Positions 32,499-43,829 of a stretch of 64,000 bases of DNA are shown here, piece by piece. Origin of the DNA: Naegleria lovaniensis (taxonomy: Eukaryota; Heterolobosea; Eutetramitea; Acrasida; Naegleriidae); assembly GCF_003324165.1 (NCBI RefSeq), contig NW_025407845.1:372001-436000 (forward strand), read 5' to 3'. Made by a program: the position numbers and the translations under genes. A model generated the notes under the pieces. It was not told the origin of the DNA. It was given only the letters and a program-made list of their open reading frames with translations, and did not search any database. Numbering within the stretch: the first letter of the stretch is position 1; each line of letters opens with the position of its first letter.

Positions 32499-34202
32499 AT
32501 GAACAAGCAACCTTCTCATTACAAAATTTGTATCATTGGTGGTGGTGTGGCCGGATTGACTGCTGCCAATACTCTCGCCGAAAATGGTCAAAATGATTTT
32601 ATTATTTTAGAAGCAAGTGAAAGAATTGGAGGAAGAGTTTGTTCTGATAAAGAACGAGGAATTGAACTCGGAGGTAGGTTTACATTTTAATATGTTCTAT
32701 TTGATGCCATGATTTTATGATTCAATCATTGAAAATATTTCTTTCAATTTGTAATTTTTAATTTTTATTATTTACTAAAAATTGCATTCGTGATGAATGT
32801 GAAAAATTTTCAAAACAATGAACATCTATGAATTTTTAAATATATATATCATTGTTACAATAAGGCGAATTTGTTCACGGAGAAGGAAGTATTTTGTGGG
32901 ATGTTTTGGCTAACAAGTTGAAAATTCCATTGAAAGTTGTTTTTGATTATTCTGCACCAAATCCAAAGGACTGTGGATTGGGTTTTCTTCTCAGTAAGTA
33001 GCGACAATTTATTGTCGAAATTGATGTTCTATTCATTTCTCATGTGTGAATGATAATTTTCACACTTTACAATTTTTTTTACACTTTCCAAAGATGGAAA
33101 AATTTATGAAATTAACCATCCTGTGGCTCAAAAAACACTTGAAATACTCGAGCAATTGACCACTGACGAAGAATTGAAAAAATCAAAAGACATGTCTCTC
33201 AAGGAATGGCTCGAATGGAGAAATATTCCAAAAGAATTTCACACTCTCATTGACTCTATTTTGGCTCAAACCAATTCAAGCTGTATCAACACGCACAGTG
33301 CAAAAGGAGCTCAAGAAGAGGAATTGAGTGGAGAAGATACAAATATTGGTGAATTAAACTTCCATGTCGAAGGAGCAAATACGATGGATTTAATTATTCC
33401 ATATTTGACTCGATTGGTGAACATGGAAAAACAATTGAAATTGAATTATTTTGTGCATAGCATTGATTATTCAGACAAGAATGTGATTAAGCTTAACAAT
33501 GGTGAAATTACGTGTGAAAAAGTAATCTTGGCAGTTCCATTGACTATTTTAAGAAATAGACAAATCAAATTTACTCCAGACTTGTCTCCACAAAAGAAAC
33601 ATCTCCTTCAAAATCAATTCCACATGCACGGTGGAATGAAAATTCTTTTAAGATACAAGAGACCAGTCTGGAAAGAACAAATGCCAAATGTCAACGTCGT
33701 GGTCGTTGGTGACGAAGATCCAATCATTGCACAATATTGGTTTTCAAGTACTTCTGACGAACAATGCAAAAAATATGGTCACATTATCACTGGTTTCAGT
33801 ATGAGCAGAAAAGCAGATAATGCTCTTCATATGACCGACGAAGAAATCAAACAACATTTTAGAAAATTCATTCAAAAGACTTATCATTTGAATGATGACA
33901 ATGATGGATATTTGGGAGGAGATGTTCGAAATTGGCAACACATTCATCACGTTGCAGGTGCCTATAGTTTTGCTCTCACGACCGATGCTTCCAAGATCCA
34001 TTACATTGAACAGCCACGTGTGGTATTGAGTCAACCCATTGGTTCGAAAATTTATTTTGCTGGAGAGGCGTATTGTCAACATTCACCTGCAACCATTCAT
34101 GGAGCAATGGAGACAGGTCAGAAAGCAGCTCTGGATGTTTTACAGTCATTGACATCTCCATCGTCTGTTCCGAGAGGTCATTCAAGAATGAGTAAGCTTT
34201 AA
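32499..34202 (+). CDS. Flavin monoamine/polyamine oxidase family protein (470 aa)
   Basis: Three exons, 32499-32673, 32865-32993 and 33094-34202, sum to 471 codons. Both introns are phase 1 and the junctions read IELGGEFVHGEGSILW and GFLLNGKIYEI. The N-terminal dinucleotide-binding motif is CIIGGGVAGLTAANTL, followed by an acidic strand end (FIILEASERIGGRV), as in flavin amine oxidases. The C-terminal FAD motif is IYFAGEAYCQHSPATIHGAM. Likely reaction: FAD-dependent oxidation of a primary or secondary amine such as a polyamine, releasing H2O2. There is no N-terminal signal peptide and no clear peroxisomal tail (the end is RMSKL, loosely SKL-like: the last three residues are SKL, a type 1 peroxisomal signal). 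So peroxisomal location is plausible. Confidence 0.92.
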
Positions 34203-34356
34203 GTTTTTCTTTAGAACAAGAGAGAGAATAAATTTGGACAGTCATGTGAAAAGATCGTCGTCTTGTTTGAAGATTTGTTATTTAACAATGATAATAAATT
34301 AATGAGAGAGAATTCAATTTTTTGTTGAATCATGAATAATACCAAATTTTGCAACA

Positions 34357-35196
34357 TTAATGAAAAGTCAAGCCATAATCACCAAAATGGGTCTTATTCA
34401 CCCATATTCTTCTCGTCAATAGAATTGCAAATGCCACAAACACTCCACCCAACAAAATTCCCAAAATTGGCAACACATTCACTGTATTCGTGTCAGCAAT
34501 AGAAACTGTACAATTCATGATGAGATAGAGTGCTCCGAATGGAATGATTGAAAAAATCGTTGAGGCCAACCACACTGCAGCTCCTATCAAGGCAATATTC
34601 ACAAATGCTCTTTGTGTTCTATTCGTCCATTTCATCACTTGTTCCTTCTTCCAAAGCCAACAACAAGTTGCAACTCCAACCAACGAACCTATCAAGCTAA
34701 TCAAAGCTCCGACCACTAAACAAAACACACCAATCAATGTTAAGCCTTGTACTTGATCATCATCCATTTTATCATCATCATGATCATCATACTTTTCAAT
34801 AAAATCCAATTTCCACTTAATTTCCATCATTGATAATATAACGAAAACGGTTGAATATATTAAATTCAAAATAGCTCCGGCCAAAGGTGCTTTAAATTCA
34901 ATCCTTCTCGGATCACCACCATTCGTTCTACTCAGAGCAGAAATATCTGATTGATCCATGGAAAACCTTGGATCGTGTTCATGTTGAGAAATATCAATCT
35001 CGGTAATTTTGGGTTTTTCTTCATCGTTGTTCAGTTGTTGTGTTTGTGGATGTGTTTGTAATTCTTCATCAGTTTCATCATGATTTACTTCAGCTGTGTT
35101 CGTTGTTTTTATATCTTTTGATTGTTCCGTAATTTCTTCTTCATGTAATTCAACAATTTCATCATCATCATGATGATGGTCTTGATGGTGAGACAT
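34357..35196 (-). CDS. Four-span membrane protein with acidic His-rich N-terminus (279 aa)
   Basis: Single exon; the ATG at 35196 follows AACAAAAA. Residues 1-100 are acidic and His-rich (HHQDHHHDDDEIVELHEEE). Four hydrophobic segments follow, near residues 105-130 (LAGAILNLIYSTVFVILSMM), 150-180, 195-225 and 238-260. There is an acidic, possibly metal-binding loop, YDDHDDDKMDDDQ, between the first two. Each end is predicted to lie on the same side. No family recognised. It converges with the amine oxidase gene and is divergent from the C2 gene. Confidence 0.88.
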   Translation of the reverse strand: MSHHQDHHHDDDEIVELHEEEITEQSKDIKTTNTAEVNHDETDEELQTHPQTQQLNNDEEKPKITEIDISQHEHDPRFSMDQSDISALSRTNGGDPRRIEFKAPLAGAILNLIYSTVFVILSMMEIKWKLDFIEKYDDHDDDKMDDDQVQGLTLIGVFCLVVGALISLIGSLVGVATCCWLWKKEQVMKWTNRTQRAFVNIALIGAAVWLASTIFSIIPFGALYLIMNCTVSIADTNTVNVLPILGILLGGVFVAFAILLTRRIWVNKTHFGDYGLTFH

Positions 35197-35464
35197 TTTT
35201 TGTTATGAGAAGAACATTGTAAGGTACTGAAAAAGAGATTCAACTCTGTCCTCCAACAATGTTCGAAATGCATGGACCACCTGCTTGTAAACACCCAAGA
35301 AGAAGTGCTCCAAAAATCCCAAAAGAGCACTCTTTTCGACAAGTTCACTTTTGGAATTTCACATAATTTGGACATAAAAGGGCACTTGTGTGAAATTGAT
35401 ACACACAAGAAAAAATAGACACACACACTTAGCCACCAAAATCTGTTCATAACAACATTAAATC

Positions 35465-36305
35465 ATGGGCCGTCTTAAAGTCACCGTCATTTCAGCAAGA
35501 GATCTCGAAGGAAAGGATGTTGGAGGTACCTCAGGTATGTGTTGTTGTTTTCTTCCATTTGAAACAACGAATATATATATCAATGATCATGATTACTGTG
35601 AACAAACATGATGATGATGATCGGAAATGTTATTTTAATCTTGATCTCACGGATCATCATGGCAATTCCATAACAGATCCTTATGTGAGAGCAACCGTAG
35701 CCGGAGTGAGTCATAAAACTGATCATGTCAATAAGACTTGTAATCCAACATGGAATACGACCTTGTTTTTTGATATTCCACCAACAGTCAATGCTGCTAC
35801 GGAATCCATCACTTTTGAAGTTTTTGATTATGATCGATTTGGAGGAAATGATATCATTGGAAAAGCAACCATTGCTTTGGGAACATTGTCACGTGGTATT
35901 CCTGAACGAGTGGATTTGAAATTGACCTATTCCAAGAAGGGATTGTTGACTGTTGAATTGTTGGCAGAAGATTTTGGGTAAGTGACGATGAATATATATT
36001 TCAAAATGTGACACTTAATGATTGTGAATGAAATCAGACAAAATCCACCTCCACAACAACCACAAGGTTTTCCTCAACAACAACAACAACCATACGGATA
36101 TCCACAACAACAAGGTTACCCTCCACAACAAGGGTATGGCTATCCACCACAGCAACCTTATGGTTATCCACCTCAACAGCCTTATGGTTATCCACCTCAA
36201 CAACAACCTTATGGTGGTTATCCTCCTCAACAAGGTTATCCTCCACAACAATATCCACCTCAACAGCAACCACCTTATGGTGGCTATCCTCCAAGTTATC
36301 AATAA
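35465..36305 (+). CDS. C2-domain protein with YPPQQ-repeat tail (212 aa)
   Basis: Three exons, 35465-35534, 35677-35977 and 36038-36305, sum to 213 codons. The first junction ([14 protein letters not shown]) restores the conserved C2 Ca2+ loop Asp. The second reads EDFGQNPPPQQ. Residues 1-125 form one C2 domain: [16 protein letters not shown], then [12 protein letters not shown], then [16 protein letters not shown]. The visible Asp residues fit Ca2+-dependent phospholipid binding. The last 85 residues repeat [14 protein letters not shown] about ten times, a disordered tail as in annexin A7/A11-type and other protist C2 proteins. Likely a membrane-recruited, self-associating cytosolic protein. 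Confidence 0.93.
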
Positions 36306-36948
36306 TTGAAATTGGTGGATGTTGTGACACACTCGAGTGATTTGAAATATCTTCATCTTGTTTCTAAATATTTAGATCCGAATTATTCGGCCTTCCATTT
36401 AAAATTGTTTAAATTATTGTACACATAACATTAAAATTTCCATAATTAATTATATATCATTACTTGATTCTGTTGTAACTCATGGAAAAATATAAATTAA
36501 TATTATAATCTATCAAAATATAGTCAATATCAATGCGTCCAACTTAGGCAAAGACCCATGGGTACCAGCAGACAAACTTTCGTTCTTCAAATCATCCCAG
36601 CAATTTCGTCAAATATTTGAAATAAGGTTTCCAAAACTTTCCAAATGCTCAAGAGGACCTTATTTCCAAAATCATCATTTATCCAAAAATGTCATCCTTC
36701 CACAAATTATATATTCTAATGACTCAATGCACAGTTGACTCAGCCATTCCATACAAGCAGTGAAAAAACACTCTCTGTCTCTCACTGCTCATTTGTCGAC
36801 TTTGACTTTCATTGATTTTTAACTCTATAAAGACCAACCTTACTCACGTTGTGACAATCCTTGCATATTCACATACATAGATTTCAAATCTTTTTTAAAT
36901 ACTCATAACCATCAAATTATATACACGATTATAAACACACAAACGACC
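36306..36948. other. Intergenic AT-rich spacer, no supported gene
   Basis: Apart from a TATA-like hexamer near 36826, nothing is recognisable. Confidence 0.5.
36826..36831 (+). promoter_or_regulatory. TATA-like element upstream of the two-span protein gene
   Basis: TATAAA within AACTCTATAAAGACC, 118 bases before the ATG at 36949. In an AT-rich genome this may be chance; the GC-containing flanks make it a little better than background. Confidence 0.25.
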
Positions 36949-37443
36949 ATGGAACCTTCTTTCCAACAACCACCTCCTCCACACACTTACTACACCAATC
37001 CACCTCCTCAACAACCCTATTCCAATCAACAACCTCCTCCTCCAAGCACCTCCTCACACCACTATCATGCCCAACCGACCAGTGTCCCTTATATAGGAGC
37101 AGCCTCAAGTGCCTCTACTCCTCTCACCACAAAAACCTATGGAGGAGATGATTATTATGAGGCTCATCAAATCAATAAGGCTCGGAATGCCTTTGCAGCT
37201 GCGTTTGTAACGAGTCTATTCTTATTCTTCTTTTGTACTCCGTTCGCCAGTTGTATTCCCTATCTGTTTGTATTTAAATATCGAACGAATGTGGTTCCCG
37301 AAGCGAGAAGATTTGGTGAATTGGCTCGTTCAATCTTTTGGGGACTCTTTGGATTGAATGTATTGATTATTGTGTGTGCCACATTGGTAGGAATTATTGT
37401 TGCTATACAACAACGCGTGGCTCATGATCGTCGTCATCATTGA
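36949..37443 (+). CDS. Pro/Gln-rich two-span membrane protein, CD225/dispanin-like (164 aa)
   Basis: Residues 1-70 are Pro-, Gln- and Tyr-rich (QQPPPPHTYYTNPPPQQ). INKARNAFAAAFVTSLFLFFFCTPFAS starts the first membrane segment. A basic loop with FKYRTNVVPEARRFGELARS follows, then the second span (LNVLIIVCATLVGIIVAI). This two-helix pattern with a Pro-rich N-terminus resembles CD225/dispanin proteins, which affect membrane curvature and fusion. The match is by layout, not by a diagnostic motif, so treat it as tentative. Confidence 0.85.
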   Translation: MEPSFQQPPPPHTYYTNPPPQQPYSNQQPPPPSTSSHHYHAQPTSVPYIGAASSASTPLTTKTYGGDDYYEAHQINKARNAFAAAFVTSLFLFFFCTPFASCIPYLFVFKYRTNVVPEARRFGELARSIFWGLFGLNVLIIVCATLVGIIVAIQQRVAHDRRHH

Positions 37444-37651
37444 ATCGAAATTTAATGAAATTCAAATTCGGAACACTCTAATCTTTCATTCTTTCAAAAT
37501 CTATCCAATATTGAAGTAAATTCTATGATTGTAAAATAAAAAGAAATTCATTTGCAAGTGTGTTTGTGTGTTTGATTCACGTTCTGAGTATATCTTTTGT
37601 TCTTTCTCAATACTACTTTCGTCGTTTTTATTTTCGCCGATTTTAAAAAAA

Positions 37652-38563
37652 ATGATTTCACGAACCACGCAACCAATGATGAAGCAAAGTAGCAGCAACT
37701 TGTTTCACCATCATCCGAGTGTAGCCTACACAAATGGTTTACAATCCATGATTACAAGTAATAGAATCATCACGGGTGCTTGTTTTCATCAATCTTTTTT
37801 AATTTTCAATACTAACGAACAAGATAAAAAGCATCCGAATAGAAAACCATTCTTTGCAGGTGGATTGGGAAAATCAGGAGCGCTCAGTACTCCACCCAAA
37901 ACATCCTCTTCTCAAGTTTCAAACCCTCCTCCTCCTCCATCAAATTCAAGAGCTGCCTATGAGAAAATGAGAGAAGAACGGGAGGAGCAATTGGAAGCTG
38001 AAGAGTTTGCAAAAAGAAGAGAACAAATTAGAGACAATTTCCAAAAACAATTTTTCGAAAATATGGATCCTAATGAATTTAAAAAAGCTTGGGAACAAGC
38101 TCAAGTGGATGAAAATGCTGAATATAAAAAAATTACTTTTAGACAACAAATGAGATGGTGGATTAAGGATCACGATCGTTTTGACCGATTCATGAAATTA
38201 TTAATGAATCCTACAGCGACTGAGGATGAAAAACACTATGCCAAAGAACAAGTTGATGAAATGGTTAAATTGTATGGAGAAGTTAGAGTTCGTCCTTCAA
38301 ATAGAAAGAAAATTCCTGCCAGGCTGACGCTTGTCATTTTGACAATTGTCATGCTCCTTTCATGGATGGCAGTGAAGGGCCAACAACGTATGGTGAATAA
38401 GGAGAGACAAGATCAAGTCCTTGAAGATGTCGTCAAAAGAAGTCAACCTACAGAAGAGATGCGAGCTGTGCCTCAGGTGAATCACCGTGAGATTCTCCAA
38501 GAAATTGAGAATCAAAGATTACAAAAATTGAGAAGAGAGCAAGAGAAGTCAAATCAAAATTAA
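37652..38563 (+). CDS. Basic N-terminus, single-span protein, possibly mitochondrial (303 aa)
   Basis: The ATG at 37652 lies in TTTTAAAAAAAATGATT; the frame upstream has only a TTG. The N-terminus (MISRTTQPMMKQSSSNLF) is basic and lacks acidic residues, as in mitochondrial presequences. A Pro/Ser linker is followed by a charged helical region (AAYEKMREEREEQLEAEEF, then FFENMDPNEFKKAWEQAQ). One membrane span, RLTLVILTIVMLLSWMAV, lies at about 236-253, with a charged helical tail after it. I do not recognise the family; a mitochondrial inner-membrane protein is a reasonable guess. Confidence 0.87.
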   Translation: MISRTTQPMMKQSSSNLFHHHPSVAYTNGLQSMITSNRIITGACFHQSFLIFNTNEQDKKHPNRKPFFAGGLGKSGALSTPPKTSSSQVSNPPPPPSNSRAAYEKMREEREEQLEAEEFAKRREQIRDNFQKQFFENMDPNEFKKAWEQAQVDENAEYKKITFRQQMRWWIKDHDRFDRFMKLLMNPTATEDEKHYAKEQVDEMVKLYGEVRVRPSNRKKIPARLTLVILTIVMLLSWMAVKGQQRMVNKERQDQVLEDVVKRSQPTEEMRAVPQVNHREILQEIENQRLQKLRREQEKSNQN

Positions 38564-38671
38564 TTTGGTTTGGATCGATTGTCAAATCTATCAAGTGACA
38601 ACACAAATAGTTTGCAAGAAAAACTTCGAATTAAGGTGTAACAACAAGTTAAAATTATTACTTTATTTGTG

Positions 38672-41173
38672 CTACGTCTTTCTCTTCTTTGTTTTTTGTT
38701 TTAAATCGTCAGTTGAGGAAGATCCTTCATTATTTGTAGATGTTTCTTGAATGCCATGCTCTTGTTTCCATTGATCTGCCATTTCAAAATATGTTTGTTT
38801 TTCTTGCTTGCTAGCATTCTTCCACGATGCAGCTACCATTCTGCTCACTTCATTGGGTGGAAGTGTGGGATTTTCAGCTTTAAATTGCGAATACTTCTCC
38901 TTGCAATAAATATTATAAGCATTGAGTGGTTTCTTGACAATTGGTTGAGCTTGTTTTGCAATTTCCAAGTAAGGTTTTTTCTCCTCTTCAGTCATTGATT
39001 TCCACTTTTGACCAATCAGTTTCGTAATTTGTTTCTTATCTACGTCTGGATATTGCTCTTGGAATGTGGGGAATACGCTCTTCACGAAACTATTGTAACC
39101 ACTTATTGGTTTTTTAACACGGTTTGAAAGGTCAGCTCTCTTCGATGTGTTATCATTATGTTCTCCATTCTGTCCTGCTTCATTGTCGTCAAATTCATTT
39201 ACAGATGTTCTCTTCTTGTTATGATTGTTGGATAGGGCATGTACAACATTATTTTGTGGAAACAAAATGGTATTTCCTATCGTTGTGTCATCTGTTGACG
39301 TCTTGGAATCTCTACGTGGTGGTTGTTGTGGCGAAGAAGAATTAAATGCTTCCATAATGTCACTATTAATGCTGCCGAGAGCAAGATCAATATATTTCTT
39401 CTTTTCTGCATCTGATAAGAGCTGCCATTGAGCCCATACTAAAATCTTTAGTTGTGACGACTCTGCCTCAGACATATTGTCACCATTCTCAATGTTAAGC
39501 AATTGCTCTGAAAAATATCTTTCAAATCCCAGTTGTTGTGATTGTTCATCATTAGGTTGGGTAGGAGAAGCAAAAGGATTAACCATTGCAGTACCATTGC
39601 TGCTACCACTTGCTGTGGCCACATTGGAAAATTCATGTTGGGTATCACCATCAAAATTGTCCTCAATTCCCAATAAATCGTGAAAACTGCCACATCGATT
39701 CATTGACTTGTCAATTTGTTGTGAATTCATCGACCCAAATCCAATACCACCACCGCTTGATGATGCAACGCTGTTCTTGGATTCAACACTTCCTATCAAG
39801 CTATTTTCATCTTCCATGTAATATCCTTGGTGGTCATTAGGACCTAAATCTTCATTGTGATCATGTACTCCCTCATCATTTGCTGTTTGTTTGGATGGAT
39901 TAATTTGGGCCAATCTCGCTCTGTCACCGCTTGAAAATAAAAAGTTTCCGTCCTTGTCTTTTCTGTATAGACCTGATTTGATATATTTACGCTTCTTCTT
40001 GAGGCCCTTCTTATTTAACTTTGGATCGTAATGCTTGTGAAGTTCTTGTTTCTTTTCTTCGTCCTTGTCACAATTTGAAATATTCGACGTATTATTGTTC
40101 ATATTGTTAGATTGGTCTTCTAAAAGGTCCACTACTGAAGCCAATCCCTCTTCCAAAAGTAAGCTTTCAAGTAATGCTTGTTGCGAAATGACATTATTCA
40201 TTGCTTGGTTGTTGTCATTGCTTATTCTTAACGATGAGTCCTCACCAACGAAAGAAATTGGTGATGTGACAGAAAGTTCATTTTGTTGTTGATTGTCACT
40301 ACTAGTCATGTTCACTGGTGACAATAGGAGTCCGCTATTACTGAGATTATCGCTGCTTGAAGTGAGTTGATTTTCATTTTGATGAGTTGCTTGCACTGGT
40401 TGTTGCACAACGTTTGATCCTGAATACAACCCACAATTCTGTAAATTCATTAAAATTGGTTTTATGTACAACTCGTACAGTGGCTCAGGAATAGAAATGG
40501 CAGTTGTGGGCACTGCATCGGACAGAGCACCTGTTTGAAGAGTGACACTAGGCAAAGACGATGATGTATTATTGCTGTTGGTGTTGGTGACCAGAGGGTT
40601 GCTAGATGACGACGATGATGATGGAGGTGACACCGATTGAAGGACAGGTGGTTGTGCATAATGTTGAGTGTCCATCACAGGTAAATTCGGATTCATCATG
40701 GACATCATTAACATCATGTTGTTCATCATGGCTTGCTGTTGAAGTTGTTGATTAGGAGAGAGTTCGGATTGTTGTTGTTGTGGTTGTTGCAACAAGGCTT
40801 GTTGTTGTTGAAGTTGATGTAATTCTCGTTGTTGTTGTAACAAGAGATAATGATTGAGAAGAAAGGAAGCAAATAATTGGTCTTGTTGAGGTCGTTGTTG
40901 TTGCAATGGTAATGATTGAGAGGGTGTTGGTTGTAATGATGATGTTGATGCGTTGGGTGGATAAAAGCCAAATAACGGAGAATTCGTTGCATCAAGGAGA
41001 GAATGATGATTCGGAGTCGTGGCTTGAAGTGAAGGACTCAGTTGTTGGATGGAATTTGGGTGGTTCATCATGATTGAAAAGTTATTGGATGAGTTTGTAA
41101 TGTTATTGGGGTTGTTATGACTGATTCTAGATGGTCTTTGCTGATGGTTGTTGTTATTATTTGGTTGATACAT
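38672..41173 (-). CDS. Double HMG-box protein with long Gln/Asn tail (833 aa)
   Basis: Single exon. Residues 1-690 are mostly disordered: Asn, Gln and Ser runs (LLQQQRELHQLQQQQALL) and a basic patch KKGLKKKRKYIKSGLYRKDK near 410. Two HMG boxes close the protein. The first starts KKPISGYNSFVKSVFPTFQE and ends WKSMTEEEKKPYLEIA. The second starts KKPLNAYNIYCKEKYSQFK and ends WKNASKQEKQTYFEMA. Both keep the aromatic and WK residues that form the L-shaped DNA-binding fold. Likely a nuclear, sequence-tolerant DNA-bending or transcription factor. A third, weaker HMG-like stretch (LKILVWAQWQLLSDAEKKKYIDLA, split by eye) may precede them. Its stop is about 110 bases from the convergent 303-aa gene. 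Confidence 0.92.
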   Translation of the reverse strand: MYQPNNNNNHQQRPSRISHNNPNNITNSSNNFSIMMNHPNSIQQLSPSLQATTPNHHSLLDATNSPLFGFYPPNASTSSLQPTPSQSLPLQQQRPQQDQLFASFLLNHYLLLQQQRELHQLQQQQALLQQPQQQQSELSPNQQLQQQAMMNNMMLMMSMMNPNLPVMDTQHYAQPPVLQSVSPPSSSSSSSNPLVTNTNSNNTSSSLPSVTLQTGALSDAVPTTAISIPEPLYELYIKPILMNLQNCGLYSGSNVVQQPVQATHQNENQLTSSSDNLSNSGLLLSPVNMTSSDNQQQNELSVTSPISFVGEDSSLRISNDNNQAMNNVISQQALLESLLLEEGLASVVDLLEDQSNNMNNNTSNISNCDKDEEKKQELHKHYDPKLNKKGLKKKRKYIKSGLYRKDKDGNFLFSSGDRARLAQINPSKQTANDEGVHDHNEDLGPNDHQGYYMEDENSLIGSVESKNSVASSSGGGIGFGSMNSQQIDKSMNRCGSFHDLLGIEDNFDGDTQHEFSNVATASGSSNGTAMVNPFASPTQPNDEQSQQLGFERYFSEQLLNIENGDNMSEAESSQLKILVWAQWQLLSDAEKKKYIDLALGSINSDIMEAFNSSSPQQPPRRDSKTSTDDTTIGNTILFPQNNVVHALSNNHNKKRTSVNEFDDNEAGQNGEHNDNTSKRADLSNRVKKPISGYNSFVKSVFPTFQEQYPDVDKKQITKLIGQKWKSMTEEEKKPYLEIAKQAQPIVKKPLNAYNIYCKEKYSQFKAENPTLPPNEVSRMVAASWKNASKQEKQTYFEMADQWKQEHGIQETSTNNEGSSSTDDLKQKTKKRKT

Positions 41174-41701
41174 CTTGTTGAGAAGTAAGTAAGAATATGA
41201 ACGGAACGGACGTTGGTGGAATGAATTCCTTTGTTTGTGGTCGTGCTCACTTTAAAGAGGCTTCACGCTAGGATGATGAGAAAACCACACCAATGAAACA
41301 ATAAACACTATGAACACCAAGAATGAAAAACCAATCTCAAGAATCTCCAGTAATTGGAATTTGAATTCGTAAACGTGACCACTGATTCAAATGCCGAGAA
41401 TTGCTGAGGTGGGTACTTTAATGTAAGTGGGTGGACCGATAACAGGGCAGGAAGTGGTATTTGGGCTTTTTTTTAATGCCCGAAATGATCGTTTTGATGC
41501 TGCTGGACAAGGTTCGCAACGTTATGGAGATCGGAGTGGGATTGAGAACCGGTTTATTATTATTATCGGTGAACCCTTGTGTGAGTGTTTCAAAATTTAT
41601 GGCTAAATGCATTGTTTATTTTCCTATGAGAGTCCTCTTTTTCTGCAAAGGAAAGAAAACTCTGTTTTCATCATGATGAAAGCTCCGTTCACAATGCGCA
41701 T
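41174..41701. other. Intergenic, no supported gene
   Basis: A 0.5 kb spacer upstream of the HMG-box gene. A short plus-strand frame at 41461-41676 has no motif and I do not support it. Confidence 0.5.
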
Positions 41702-43706
41702 TCACTCGTCAAGATCGCTAGAAGCTCCATCTGTATTGTCTACCACCATTCGTTCACTATCGTTTGCACTACTTGCTGTTGAGTCCTGTTGGGTGGACCT
41801 TTGACTAGTCTCGTCAGTGTTGCTGTTGCTGCTGGTATTCAAGAGGTCAGACGTTGGTTCAATGCCATTATTACTGGATTGTCTGGTTGTTCTCTCAGGT
41901 GAAATTCCAGTGCTTGCATGAACTTTTTGCTTCTTTTGAGATTGTGATTTGGAAAATGATTCTTGGGCAGTCGCTACGACGTTACTACCACTTGCTGCGG
42001 TCGATGATGTGGGTGGTTGTTTTCGTTTTTCACCACTCGAAGGTGCTTTTTCTTCTCTTCTACTAGTTGCTTTTGGAGAAGATGGTGGACCTTGAGGTTG
42101 ATGAACATGCATGGATTTGCTATGTGAAGATTTGGCTGAATTCTTGACTTTCTCATTGTTGCCATTTCCCATATGCGACGAAGAGCCATTTTCATTCAAA
42201 TTCTGTTCCGAGTCTAAAATATTTGTTGTTGTGGATTGAGAGTTCTCATTTGCGGGCTGTTGACCATTGCTCTTTTTCTCATTATGGTTTCCTGTGAGAA
42301 GAGGCAAACCACACAAATGTCTCAGTGCATTTCTTACCTCCACAAAGAGAGCTTCTCCTAACTTTCGTACCCCTGTAAAATATTTAGCACATCTTAACAA
42401 GTCGTCGTAATTGGCCAGGTTGAACGTATCTAATGGCTGCATCACATAGATTGGCTCTATATTTGAAGTGTTACCACTCTTTTTGGAACTTGTATTGCTT
42501 TCAAAACAATCTACAACAGTGTGATATCTTCTCATGACAAAGCAAGTCACAATAGGTCCAACACATGTGACACCGGTCACATGGCGTTTCTTAGTTTTGG
42601 AGCCCAAGTTTTGGAAAAACGAATATTGAGTCTCAATAAACTTTTGAAGCATCAAACTCAATTCATTCTCCGCTTGATATTGATTTCCAGTAATGTCATT
42701 GCTCTCACAGGATGCAAAGAAGGGAAGTAAGGTTCCGCTTAGGAATGCTTGTTCGAGAAATTGTTGCTTTTGTTGTTTAGGAGACGAAGACGACACAACT
42801 GATGATGTTTGAGGAGAGGTAGATAATCTAGAGGACGTTTCAGATATAGGGAGCATGATTCTTCGAGTGAGTTCACGAATTTCCGTATTTCTCTGATGAT
42901 TGAAGCCAATGAAGAAACTACTATCTAGTTTGATCTTGCTGACATTATCACCTAGGGAAGAAGAAGAGGTCAAAAGGTCACCAACTGGTTTGTCATGGTT
43001 CCACTCATGCAACCACTGAAAATCTCTATTCTCATCAAAAACTTGTTCATAATCACGTGTGATAAAACGATACAATGTTGAAAAGATTCCTCTCCAAAAA
43101 CTCTCATGCTTGCCGCTATATTTGAGCATGGTTTGAGGTAATTTGAACATTTGATTCCATAACTCGCTGTTGCATGCAATTCAGTATTAATTTGAGCAAA
43201 ATGTTCAGATCCAATTATTAATTCTGAGAAACCTACCTCAAATATGCAAATTCATTCTTGCCAACTCCAACTTCTTCATTGGCCTTGTCCAAAATTGAAA
43301 TGCTCTTACTCATTTTGATAAAATTCTGAACTTCCTTTCTTCCACAATTTGAAATATTGATAATCGAAGCCTTTGGCATGAAGAAACTTTGCATGAGAAG
43401 CCTATTTTTGCAATCTTGAAATTCTTGGTCCAGAAAGCAAGTCGTTCCATCCACGGAGGCCATTAAATTGGTTTCCTCCTCCTGCATGCTCTGATTATTA
43501 TTGTTGGATGATAGTTGCTGCTGGTTGTTGTTTGGAGTTGATGGCAACACTATCGGAATTGAAGCAAAATGGCCCACGTGAATATGATGAGAACCTTCTA
43601 AAAAATTGGTTCGGAAAGAAATGGGATCCATCTTGTTGTTGAAACCACAACACTCCGAAAGATTCATACTCAAATTGTCGGAAAAGAAGCCTTGTTGCTG
43701 ATTCAT
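41702..43706 (-). CDS. Unrecognised two-exon protein with disordered C-terminus (644 aa)
   Basis: Exons 43706-43237 and 43166-41702 join across a 70-base intron (GTAGGT..CAACAG), rebuilding AYLSELWNQMFKLPQTM; the sum is 645 codons. The ATG at 43706 (MNQQQGFFSDN) is the first in this frame. The ordered core covers about 75-360: FLDQEFQDCKNRLLMQSFFM, then FWRGIFSTLYRFITRDYEQV, with aromatic-rich helices. The last 230 residues are Ser-, Gln- and Asn-rich with basic KKQK patches. The LSELW..MF stretch faintly recalls an F-box, and the next gene upstream (F-box/LRR-like) shares that flavour, but I do not claim the family. The upstream gene's stop is 124 bases away on the same strand. Confidence 0.85.
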
Positions 43707-43829
43707 TTTGTTGACGACTGTCAAAGGCTTGTTGCCAAGTGCTGTGTTGATTTTTTTTTGAACTTTTATTTTTGTGCTTCCACCAATGAATGGAATGGCG
43801 CTCTTTATTTGGTCGTCTACAATTGCTCC

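Noticed and set aside
35517-35600. A protein start inside the C2 gene's first intron
   Set aside because: It lacks the first C2 strand. The spliced form from 35465 restores GTS-DPYVRA and conserved Ca2+-binding residues.
36015-36356. Antisense frames opposite the YPPQQ repeats
   Set aside because: The repeats are open in several frames because of their composition; only the C2 frame has a real domain.
41461-41676. Small plus-strand gene in the spacer beside the HMG-box gene
   Set aside because: No domain, ordinary hydrophobic mix, no splice or start support beyond an ATG.
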